Of a stretch of 64,000 bases of DNA, positions 8,701-16,334 are shown one piece after another. How positions within the stretch are numbered: position 1 is the stretch's first letter; each line of letters begins with the position of its first letter. The notes under the pieces were generated by a model. The model was not told where the DNA came from, searched no databases, and worked only from the letters and a program-made list of their open reading frames with translations. Origin of the DNA: Luteolibacter rhizosphaerae (GTDB lineage: Bacteria > Verrucomicrobiota > Verrucomicrobiia > Verrucomicrobiales > Akkermansiaceae). The stretch covers positions 310,001 to 374,000 of the forward strand of contig NZ_JAPDDR010000005.1 of assembly GCF_025950095.1 (NCBI RefSeq). Direction: 5' to 3'. Both the position numbers and the translations under genes were made by a program.

Positions 8701-8725
8701 CGAGCATATTCATGAATATCGCTCG
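8701..8725. promoter_or_regulatory. AT-rich palindrome upstream of the PilX-like gene
   Basis: CGAGC-ATATT-CATG-AATAT-c-GCTCG: a perfect 14-base palindrome (8706-8719) with five-base arms on both sides and one unpaired C. It lies in the 187-base gap between the FecR-like gene and the large PilX-like gene, 96 bases before the start. In such a GC-rich window a long AT-rich palindrome is unusual. It could be an operator or an RNA hairpin in the leader; no U-run follows, so a simple terminator is unlikely. Confidence 0.55.
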
Positions 8726-8820
8726 GAAAATGAGTTTAAGAACACCTTAAAAGGCAAAGAAGCAATAACCCCGGGCCCCAAGACCGGCGTGATTACGGAG
8801 CAGATACAAAGCAGCTCGCC

Positions 8821-11800
8821 ATGAAAGCATCCGGACCCACCCGATTTCATCATCATCGACCGACATGGAAGACCCTGCCCCGGGGTCGCGATGGATTTGC
8901 CCTCGTCGTCACGCTGACGATGATGGTTCTTCTTTCCGTTCTAGCGATCGGTCTCCTGTCTCTTGCGAACATCTCGCTGCGCGGTTCCAGCGCGGGAGAC
9001 GCCAAGCGTGCGGCTCAAGCGAATGCACGAGTCGCCTTGGCCATGGCGATCGGCCAATTGCAGAACGAGCTCGGCGACGACCGGCGGGTCACCGCCGATG
9101 GTGCAATCCTCGGCACGGGGGCGAGCCAGCAGCAACTGGTAGGAGTCTGGGACTCAATGGCGGGCACCCAAACCACGCTGCCCACCGCTGCTGCGCCGGA
9201 TTATGATAGCTGGAAGCGGAACAAGTTCCGCACTTGGCTGGCTTCCAGCCCGAATCCGGAGGATCTCCGTACCCGCGATTACGCTCAGAGCCCCGTGGGC
9301 GATGAATCCGTAAGGCTCTTCGCCGAGAAGTCGGATGGCTTCGAGATGCGGGCGCTGACGATCCCGGTGGCGGAAGAGAACGGCATGGCCGGCAACATGG
9401 CCTGGGCGGTCACACAGGAAGCGACCAAGGCCAAGATCAACGTGGGGAGCGATCTGGCCCGCGCGAAATATAACGATGCCATCCATGCTCCGAACGGCCC
9501 GTCGCTGGGACTCTCGGATCTGGCAAAGCAGCCGAAGGAAGGCTGGGATAAGCGTTCGGGGCGAGTTCTCGGGATGAACCAGGCGATTCTCGACGAGGAA
9601 TACGGCTTGGACAAGGAAAGCGCGGCAGCGTTCCGCCGCGAGCACGGCGCTCATGCCCGTGGGGTCCTCTCGGATGTGGTGAAAGGTGGCTTGAAGACCG
9701 ACCTCTCGCTCGGGTTCAACCTCGGCGACGGGGAATTCAGCCAGTCCCGCTGGGGCCAGGTGAACAATCCTTTCAGCGGCGGCACTGCCCCCCGCGGTGA
9801 AGTCCCGCTCTACGAGCCCTTGAATGGTGGCACGCCGGTGACCGTATCGATGAACTACGGGACGGTTCGCTACGATCACATCTTCGAGACCGGAGCGTCA
9901 CCGACCTTCAACTCGCTGCGCTCGCACTACAACCTCTTCCAGCACCTCTACAGTTCCGCCAGCGGCACCTCCGCGTTCTATCGCCCGCAAGCCAGCACCT
10001 ATTGGCCGGATGCGACGCGCGGAAGCGAGACCTCCGTGTCTCCGGTCCTGGACCGTGTTCTTTTCTTCGTGTGCCTCTACGCCGATAGCGCGGGAGTCCC
10101 GAACGTGGTGTTCACCCCTGTAATCACCCTGTGGAATCCGTATAACGTGAGCATCGAATCCGAAGGCTTCGTGGTCTTCCCGTGGATGGACATCCCGATG
10201 TTCGGCAACTTCAACATCACCGGCACCAACTACAGCACCATCATGTCCTGGCACATGGGCATGGACAGCGCAGGCAAGGGTGAAGGCCGCCAGAAGGAGC
10301 CTTACTTCTACTGCAAGCTCACCGGTAGCGGCACGAACAATACCAGCACTCCGATCCGGATCGGTCCCGGGGAAGTCCGCGTGTTCATTCCTGCGACGAA
10401 GGACGTGATCCGCTACGAACGTCAGCAGCCGGAAGCGAGCCGCACTTCGATCTTCATGCGCCCTGCCGCCTCTGCGGCCGACATCGACATCGGCGGCGGA
10501 ATCGGTGTGCCCCTGAACTCTTCCATCGGGACCCCGATCACGAAGACGATCACGAATACCGACACCATGTCCGCGAAGCTCGATTTCGACTTCGCCCGCT
10601 ACCATTACTTCGTGCGGATGGAGGACTCCGGCCGATTGAAGGGCCTGACCCGTGGCAAGACGGTCTCGGAGGTTCAGATCTATAACGGCAAGATGAGCAG
10701 CCAGAGCGTCCAGACCCCTACCCTGACGGGCTCCGCGCTGAAGCAAAAGCCGCGTCCGGTGGCTATTCTGGAAACCTTCCACCGCACGGCCGGCGAGTCC
10801 GGGCAGATGGCGGACCTCGTCTACACGGTGAACCCGCGGCAACGCTACGTGAACGCGATGATCTCCGGTTCCACCACCTTCGTAGCCGGTCCTCACTACG
10901 AGTCCAGCATGCACAAGGTGACGGACTTCATCAGCGAAGCCTTCCAAGTCACCGGTGACGGCCAGCGCTCCTACTATGGCATGAGCAATGCCGCCGGCAG
11001 CGGCCGCGACTACCTGCCCTTCTTCGAGATTCCGAAGGAACCGATGATGTCGCTCGGTGCATTCCAGCACGCCGACCTTTCCGATTCGGCCTATTCGCCG
11101 GGTTCCCAGTTCGGCAATGCCTGGGCCTCCGGCTTCGTTTCCCGGACCACGGCAGCACGCACGCTCAAGACGGCGACGACCGCCGGTGCCGAGAAGATCT
11201 CGCCAAACGGTCTCGGTCTCTACGACCACTCCTACCTGATGAATGCGGCGGTGTGGGATGGTTATTACTTCTCCTCCATCGCTCCTCGCACGACACCGGG
11301 AAGCTCCGGCGGATCACCATCCGTCTATAGCAACAAGGTGGCCCGCACGACTCAAGAGACCTCGGATGTCATCAAGAACTGGGTCCAATCTCCGGAAGCA
11401 AATCCACTCCGCAACACGCGCCACATCCTCCACCGCGGCGGAATGACGAACGAACAGGTTATCGAGCGCTTGGACTCCTCCGCGGGCTGCCGCTGGGCCC
11501 CGGCGCACATGCTGGTGGACGGCGTCTTCAACGTGAACTCCGTGAACGAGTCCGCATGGCGCGCGATGCTGGCGAGCCTGCGCGGCAGCAAGCTGGACGT
11601 GACCGGCAAGGGAACCCATGACTCCGGCAATTCGACCCCGGTGCCGCGCCTGCGCGACCCATCCGGCAGCCCCGGGGATCTCTGGAACGGCTTCCGCGAG
11701 CTCTCCGACGACCAGATCCGCGTGCTGGCCCGCGAGATCGTGCAGGAAGTCCGCGACCGCGGCCCCTTCCAATCGATGGGTGAATTCGTCAATCGCCGTC

Positions 11801-12243
11801 TCGCATCGAGCAATCTGGGCCTGAAGGGTGCGCTGCAAGCCGCGATCGATCGCGCCAACCTGAACCAGCAGGCCACCGTCGAGCGTTTCAACAACACCGG
11901 CTATCCCTTCCGCAGCAATCTGCCCGAGCCCTTCACCGGCACCGGCACCCCGGGCTGGCTGACGCAGGCCGACCTGCTTACCGCGCTCGGTCCTTTCATC
12001 ACGGTTCGCTCGGACACCTTCACCGTCCGTGCCTATGGTGAAGCAAAGGATGGCGAGGGCAAGGTGCTGGCCCGCGCTTGGTGCGAGGCGGTGGTGCAGC
12101 GCGTCCCCGATCTCCTCGACCCCGATTCCAACGACAACGCCACCGAGCTGCCGCTCGACCTGAACCCGATCAACGCCCGTTTCGGCCGCCGTTTCGAGAT
12201 CATCTCCTACCGCGACCTTGCCGACGACGAACTCGCCGTCTGA
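8821..12243 (+). CDS. large PilX-like secreted/membrane protein resembling Verru_Chthon cassette protein A
   Basis: 1140 residues. After a short basic N-terminus (RGRDGFALVV...) there is a single hydrophobic helix at about 27-49, followed by a helix with Ala-rich repeats (DAKRAAQANARVALAMAIGQLQ): the layout of PilX/GspK-like pilin proteins. The bulk is a large beta-rich exported region. Near the C-terminus the segment RWAPAHMLVDGVFNVNSVNESAW is typical, as I remember it, of 'Verru_Chthon cassette protein A', a Verrucomicrobia protein of unknown role normally coded beside proteins B, C and D. None of B-D is recognisable here. No Shine-Dalgarno is seen. Placement after the sigma/FecR pair suggests control by them (inference). 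Confidence 0.75.
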   Translation: MKASGPTRFHHHRPTWKTLPRGRDGFALVVTLTMMVLLSVLAIGLLSLANISLRGSSAGDAKRAAQANARVALAMAIGQLQNELGDDRRVTADGAILGTGASQQQLVGVWDSMAGTQTTLPTAAAPDYDSWKRNKFRTWLASSPNPEDLRTRDYAQSPVGDESVRLFAEKSDGFEMRALTIPVAEENGMAGNMAWAVTQEATKAKINVGSDLARAKYNDAIHAPNGPSLGLSDLAKQPKEGWDKRSGRVLGMNQAILDEEYGLDKESAAAFRREHGAHARGVLSDVVKGGLKTDLSLGFNLGDGEFSQSRWGQVNNPFSGGTAPRGEVPLYEPLNGGTPVTVSMNYGTVRYDHIFETGASPTFNSLRSHYNLFQHLYSSASGTSAFYRPQASTYWPDATRGSETSVSPVLDRVLFFVCLYADSAGVPNVVFTPVITLWNPYNVSIESEGFVVFPWMDIPMFGNFNITGTNYSTIMSWHMGMDSAGKGEGRQKEPYFYCKLTGSGTNNTSTPIRIGPGEVRVFIPATKDVIRYERQQPEASRTSIFMRPAASAADIDIGGGIGVPLNSSIGTPITKTITNTDTMSAKLDFDFARYHYFVRMEDSGRLKGLTRGKTVSEVQIYNGKMSSQSVQTPTLTGSALKQKPRPVAILETFHRTAGESGQMADLVYTVNPRQRYVNAMISGSTTFVAGPHYESSMHKVTDFISEAFQVTGDGQRSYYGMSNAAGSGRDYLPFFEIPKEPMMSLGAFQHADLSDSAYSPGSQFGNAWASGFVSRTTAARTLKTATTAGAEKISPNGLGLYDHSYLMNAAVWDGYYFSSIAPRTTPGSSGGSPSVYSNKVARTTQETSDVIKNWVQSPEANPLRNTRHILHRGGMTNEQVIERLDSSAGCRWAPAHMLVDGVFNVNSVNESAWRAMLASLRGSKLDVTGKGTHDSGNSTPVPRLRDPSGSPGDLWNGFRELSDDQIRVLAREIVQEVRDRGPFQSMGEFVNRRLASSNLGLKGALQAAIDRANLNQQATVERFNNTGYPFRSNLPEPFTGTGTPGWLTQADLLTALGPFITVRSDTFTVRAYGEAKDGEGKVLARAWCEAVVQRVPDLLDPDSNDNATELPLDLNPINARFGRRFEIISYRDLADDELAV

Positions 12244-12264
12244 CCTTCCGATATCCGCCAAGTC

Positions 12265-12948
12265 ATGAAGCAACTTCTCCGCTGTCTCGTTCCCGCCCTG
12301 ATCGCCCTCACCTCCTTGGCCGAGGCCATCGAGGTGCGCTTCCTCGCTTGGGATGACGCCATCGCCGCCCGCCAAGTCGCCGTGATGGGCGGCTCGGATG
12401 AGAAGCCGATCAAGGGTCTCCATCCTCTCCAACGGACCAGTCCGATGGGGGTGACCATCACCGAAGGCAATCTGGTGCTACGCGCACTCGACAAGAAGGA
12501 CGCCCAAGGCAAGGCCGTGGATGTCCCCGTGAAAGTCGGCGAAGCGATGACCCAGCCGCTGGTGCTGATCCTGCCCGATCCCAAGGCTCCCAGCGGGCTG
12601 CGCGGTTTCGCGATCGAGGACAATAGCACCTCTTTCCCGTGGGGCACTTTCCGGATGCTCAACGCGACCGGCAAGCCCTTGAACGTCGTGCTCGGCACGA
12701 TGCAGAAGCAACTGCCCCCCTCGTGGCAACCGGTGGACCTGCGCCCCGGTGGAGACAAGGCCCTGCCGGTGTCCCTCGCCGCATCCGATGCCCCCAAAAA
12801 GCCGCTCTACACGGGTGTGTGGAAACCGGAGGACGGCGTCCGCCGCCTAGTCTTCGTGCTTCCCGGCACCGATGTCCGCATGGGCCCGATCGCGCTGAAG
12901 GTGATCCCGGAAGATCGCGAGGCCCTCGCGGCTACGGGGAACCCTTGA
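12265..12948 (+). CDS. exported protein of unknown function, downstream of the PilX-like gene
   Basis: 227 residues with a clear signal peptide (MKQLLRCLVPALIALTSLAEA, cleavage near residue 21). The mature part starts IEVRFLAWDDAIAARQVAV and seems to consist of two beta-rich halves; I recognise no domain. It begins 21 bases after the PilX-like gene and is probably in the same operon, so it may be a partner of that protein in the periplasm (inference). A long inverted repeat lies 23 bases after the stop. Confidence 0.75.
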   Translation: MKQLLRCLVPALIALTSLAEAIEVRFLAWDDAIAARQVAVMGGSDEKPIKGLHPLQRTSPMGVTITEGNLVLRALDKKDAQGKAVDVPVKVGEAMTQPLVLILPDPKAPSGLRGFAIEDNSTSFPWGTFRMLNATGKPLNVVLGTMQKQLPPSWQPVDLRPGGDKALPVSLAASDAPKKPLYTGVWKPEDGVRRLVFVLPGTDVRMGPIALKVIPEDREALAATGNP

Positions 12949-12970
12949 GCGGATTTCACCGAACGATCCA

Positions 12971-13014
12971 GACCCCTTCCCGGCTTGTCGTTGGACAATC
13001 ACCCGGAAGGGGTC
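12971..13014 (+). promoter_or_regulatory. hairpin that would mask the GH13 ribosome-binding site
   Basis: GACCCCTTCC at 12971-12980 is the exact reverse complement of GGAAGGGGTC at 13005-13014; two more pairs form inside across a bulged C. The right arm contains GGAAGGGG, the only convincing Shine-Dalgarno-like sequence before the GTG start at 13019. If folded in mRNA, the start region would be closed. No U-run follows, so transcription termination is less likely. Confidence 0.6.
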
Positions 13015-13018
13015 AATC

Positions 13019-14851
13019 GTGTCGGCATCGATGGAAAGCCAAGCCAGCTCCCCTCCCCGCCCGGTCATCTATCAACTGCTGCCCAGGCTTTTCGGCAACA
13101 CCGTCGAAACGCGGCAGGTCAACGGACCGATCGAGGTCAACGGCTGCGGTAAATTCAGCGATATCTCCGAGGCGGCATTGATCTCACTCCGGGAGATGGG
13201 TTTCACCCACCTGTGGCTGACCGGCGTGCTGGAACAGGCGAGCGGCACATCTTGGCCGGGGCGGCCAGCGGATACTCCCGATGTCCTGAAAGGGATCGCC
13301 GGGAGTCCTTATGCGATCAAGGACTACTTCGACGTATGTCCGGACTATGCGGAGGACCCGGAGAAGCGGCTGGCGGAGTTCCAAGCCCTGGTGGACCGCT
13401 GCCATGCGCAGTACCTGAAAGTGATCATCGATTTCGTGCCCAATCATGTCGCGCGATCCTATCACTCCGACGTGAAGCCCGAACTCTCCTTCGGGAGCGG
13501 CGACAACACGGACGTTTTCTTCCAACGGGATAACCACTTCTACTATCTGCGCCGTAGTGATCCCGGAGGCGGGGCTCCCTTGAAGTTGCCGACCGCCGAG
13601 ACGGCAGGCTGCAGCGGCCTCTTTGAAGCGGAAGCCGAGTTCGGACGGGTGACGGGCAACAATTCGGTTTCATGGTCGCCGTCGATCCACGATTGGTACG
13701 AGACCGTGAAGCTGAACTACGGCCATGACTTCACCTCGGGGCGTGACACCACGCACCTGCCTGCGAGCGATTCTTCGCCGGAAGATGTTCCGCGGACCTG
13801 GCGGACCATGGATGCGATCCTGGCCTATTGGCAGCATCACGGTGTGGACGGCTTCCGAGTGGACATGGCACACATGATCCCAATGGAATTCTGGCGCTGG
13901 GTGATCCGCCGGGCGCGGGCGCGGAACTCATCGGTGTTCTTCTCCGCCGAGGCCTATGACAACGATCCGGCGAAGCTGAGCGAAGAGCACGTGATGGATG
14001 TGCTGCTTGGAACGGGATTCGACGCCGTCTATGACGACCCGATCTACGATGTGCTGGAGGGAATCTACGATTCGGGCAAATGGGCGAATGATATCGACAC
14101 GCTCACCTTCACGGGCAGCCGCTTTCATCATTCGCTGCGCTATGCGGAGAACCATGATGAAGTGCGTCTCGCCAGTCCCAAGGAATGGGGCGGCTGGGGA
14201 ATGCGGGTAGGACGTCCGGTGAGTGCCGTGCTCTTCGGGATGGGACGCGGGCCGATCATGCTCTATTCGGGGCAAGAAGTGGGCGAACCTGCTGCCGGTG
14301 AAGAGGGCTTCGGCGGAGACGATGCCCGGACGACGATCTTCGATTACTGGTCGATGCCGGAGTTCACGAAATGGGTGAATGGCGGCAGATACGACGGTGG
14401 CCGGCTCAGTGAAGAGCAGATGGATCTGCGCGAGTGGTATGGACGGCTACTGCGCCTGATGCACGAGCCGGCCTTCGAGAGGGGCGACTTCTACGGCCTG
14501 AACCACGCCAACAAGGAGAACCCCGGCTACGGCCGTGTGGGCGACGAAACGGCTAGCGGCCACTGGCTCTATGCCTATCTCCGCCGCGATGCCGAATCCG
14601 GACAGGCCTTTCTCGTGATCGCGAACTTCAGTGGAAGTGAGAGCCTATCCGGTGTCCGGCTCCAGATTCCTTGGAATGCCTTGGAGTGGTTGCAAGCGGG
14701 CCCGTGCCTTGTATGCATGAACCGTCTTGATCCCGGATGGTCGCAGGAAGTCGAAGCAGCCTCCCTGCCTACGGATGGGCTGCCGCTTCCAACGCTTGAG
14801 CCGCTGAGCGCGATGTTGATCGAGATCCGCGCTCCAGAGGCTATTGCTTGA
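13019..14851 (+). CDS. GH13 alpha-amylase-family glycosidase
   Basis: 610 residues, no signal peptide, so probably cytosolic. The GH13 regions are in order: region I IDFVPNHVA (~137), region II GFRVDMAHM with nucleophile Asp282, region III FFSAEAYD with acid/base Glu311, region IV RYAENHDEVR with Asp380. The (beta/alpha)8 barrel is followed by a C-terminal beta domain (FLVIANFSGSESLSGV). It should act on alpha-glucans or related alpha-glucosides; the exact specificity cannot be read. Start is GTG at 13019 with GGAAGGGG six bases upstream; an ATG at 13031 is possible. The stop overlaps the convergent EEP gene by 11 bases. Confidence 0.9.
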   Translation: MSASMESQASSPPRPVIYQLLPRLFGNTVETRQVNGPIEVNGCGKFSDISEAALISLREMGFTHLWLTGVLEQASGTSWPGRPADTPDVLKGIAGSPYAIKDYFDVCPDYAEDPEKRLAEFQALVDRCHAQYLKVIIDFVPNHVARSYHSDVKPELSFGSGDNTDVFFQRDNHFYYLRRSDPGGGAPLKLPTAETAGCSGLFEAEAEFGRVTGNNSVSWSPSIHDWYETVKLNYGHDFTSGRDTTHLPASDSSPEDVPRTWRTMDAILAYWQHHGVDGFRVDMAHMIPMEFWRWVIRRARARNSSVFFSAEAYDNDPAKLSEEHVMDVLLGTGFDAVYDDPIYDVLEGIYDSGKWANDIDTLTFTGSRFHHSLRYAENHDEVRLASPKEWGGWGMRVGRPVSAVLFGMGRGPIMLYSGQEVGEPAAGEEGFGGDDARTTIFDYWSMPEFTKWVNGGRYDGGRLSEEQMDLREWYGRLLRLMHEPAFERGDFYGLNHANKENPGYGRVGDETASGHWLYAYLRRDAESGQAFLVIANFSGSESLSGVRLQIPWNALEWLQAGPCLVCMNRLDPGWSQEVEAASLPTDGLPLPTLEPLSAMLIEIRAPEAIA

Positions 14852-15890
14852 GGATCACCAAGAGGGGCCGGTGATCGCTGGCGCCTGCGGTTTCCTCACC
14901 ATCGAGGATCTTGGAGTGATCACGGTCCACCAAATCCCGGAGGATGGGCGAGACCATCACGTAATCGATGCGTGAGTAGACATCCTGATAGTCCCAATGG
15001 TGGGTCCAGAACTGACCCCGGGAATCCTTGAGCGGGATCGTGGTAAGGGCCGCAGCGCTACGGGCGGGGCCTTGGGCCGTGCGGATCGTGGGGCTATTGC
15101 GGGTGTCGTTGAAATCGCCGTAGACTACCAGGCGGGCCTCTGGATCATCGCGGAGGATCGCATCGACCTCGCGGCGTAGCAGATGGGCCTCGCTGCGCCG
15201 CATTTCTTCCTGATCGCCCTCGTCGACCTCGCGCTTGGATTTGAGGTGCACGCCGAGGAAGCGGAACGCGCCCACGGGGGTGTTGATGGTGGCATCGAGG
15301 ATGCCCCGCTGCATCTTGAATTCCTCGCCTTGAATGCGGTAAGCGAGGTTATCGCGTGCGGCGGTCTTGCCGATGGGAAACTTCGAAAGAATGACGAGGC
15401 TGCGGGTGTCATCCGCGCCGCGATTCAGGTGGGAGTGTGGCAAGGGCATGCCTGCATCCGCGAGATGCTTCTGGAGATCCTTCACGTCGTCCTCGTTGCC
15501 GATCTCGGAGATGCCGAGGATGTCCGGCTTGGCAGAGAGAAGCGCTTTGACGACGGCTTGGCGCTCCTTCTCAGGCTTGGGCGATGCGATGCGCTTGCCA
15601 TTTGCGTAGCGCTCCATCGTGAGCCAGTTCTCGACATTGTAGGCGACGAAGCGGACCGAACCGGGATCCGTGGCCGCGGCGGCAGGCGCTGGAGCAGGTG
15701 GTGCCGGTGCCTTTGTCGGGGCGGCGGCTGGTGGCGCGGGAGGTGCCTCCTTAACCGCGGGGGCTTCCTGCTTGTGGCCGGACCAATCCTCGGTCTGCTG
15801 CTTGTCGCGGCAGGCAGGAAGCGCGAGGCACAAGAAAAACGCCCCGAGTAAACCCGGGGCGCGATGGAACAAAGCTGTCGCTTTCTTCAT
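14841..15890 (-). CDS. endonuclease/exonuclease/phosphatase (EEP) family lipoprotein
   Basis: 349 residues. A signal peptide ends in the lipobox LALPAC, so Cys27 should be lipidated. A Pro/Ala-rich linker (~45-75) leads to an EEP domain: VRFVAYNVENW (metal-binding Asn), ILGISEIGNEDD (catalytic Glu), FLGVHLKSKREV, VVYGDFND (Asp/Asn), and SRIDYVMVSP...GASDHRPLLV with the final Asp-His pair. The key residues look intact, so it is probably an active phosphodiesterase anchored to the envelope; nucleic acid, phospholipid or sugar phosphate are all possible substrates. It lies 2 bases after tatA on the same strand. Confidence 0.85.
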   Translation of the reverse strand: MKKATALFHRAPGLLGAFFLCLALPACRDKQQTEDWSGHKQEAPAVKEAPPAPPAAAPTKAPAPPAPAPAAAATDPGSVRFVAYNVENWLTMERYANGKRIASPKPEKERQAVVKALLSAKPDILGISEIGNEDDVKDLQKHLADAGMPLPHSHLNRGADDTRSLVILSKFPIGKTAARDNLAYRIQGEEFKMQRGILDATINTPVGAFRFLGVHLKSKREVDEGDQEEMRRSEAHLLRREVDAILRDDPEARLVVYGDFNDTRNSPTIRTAQGPARSAAALTTIPLKDSRGQFWTHHWDYQDVYSRIDYVMVSPILRDLVDRDHSKILDGEETAGASDHRPLLVILKQ

Positions 15891-15892
15891 GT

Positions 15893-16171
15893 TCAGGCCT
15901 TCTCGACCGGTTCCTTGCCCGCAGCTTCACGGATGCGGATCTCGTCGTCGGCCTTGGCCTTCGCTTCGTCACGGCGACGGACATCGTCTTCCGAGCGGGT
16001 AATCTCGCGCTCGAAGTCGTCACGGGCCTTCTTGAATTCTCCCATGCTCTTGCCGACCCCGCGGGCCAGTTCGGGCAGCTTTTTCGCACCGAAGAGCAGC
16101 AGCACGATGAGGAAGATGATGATCATCTCCTGACCGCCGAGGCCGCCGATGAAACCGAGCAAAGTGTTCAT
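15893..16171 (-). CDS. tatA: Sec-independent translocase subunit TatA/TatB-like
   Basis: 92 residues. One hydrophobic N-terminal helix (EMIIIFLIVLLLFG) ends in the Phe-Gly hinge, followed by the amphipathic helix AKKLPELARGVGKSMGEFKKA and a charged tail, the TatA layout. TatA forms the protein-conducting part of the twin-arginine export system in the inner membrane. ATG at 16171 was preferred over an upstream in-frame start because the membrane helix begins about 14 residues later. No tatB or tatC is adjacent. Confidence 0.9.
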   Translation of the reverse strand: MNTLLGFIGGLGGQEMIIIFLIVLLLFGAKKLPELARGVGKSMGEFKKARDDFEREITRSEDDVRRRDEAKAKADDEIRIREAAGKEPVEKA

Positions 16172-16334
16172 ATACGTAAGGATAGGGCGGCGGAGGCTGC
16201 CTTGCAATGGGAATAACGAGCCCAAACGGGAGCATCTTTCGTCCGGCAGGTGAGCGCTGCCGATCGGCGTGCTCGTTCCGCGATTCGCGAATTAGCGGAG
16301 AAATGCGGTCACGGGCTTTGCGGGGAATCCGTTC

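Noticed and set aside
9898-11229. A 443-codon minus-strand frame opposite the PilX-like gene
   Set aside because: The translation is rich in Gly, Arg and His with no domain, and the sense frame is continuous over 1140 codons with a matching N-terminal helix.
15838-15862. Hairpin-like GCCCCGAGTAAACCCGGGGC
   Set aside because: It lies inside the signal peptide codons of the EEP lipoprotein, lacks a T-run, and is explained by coding sequence.
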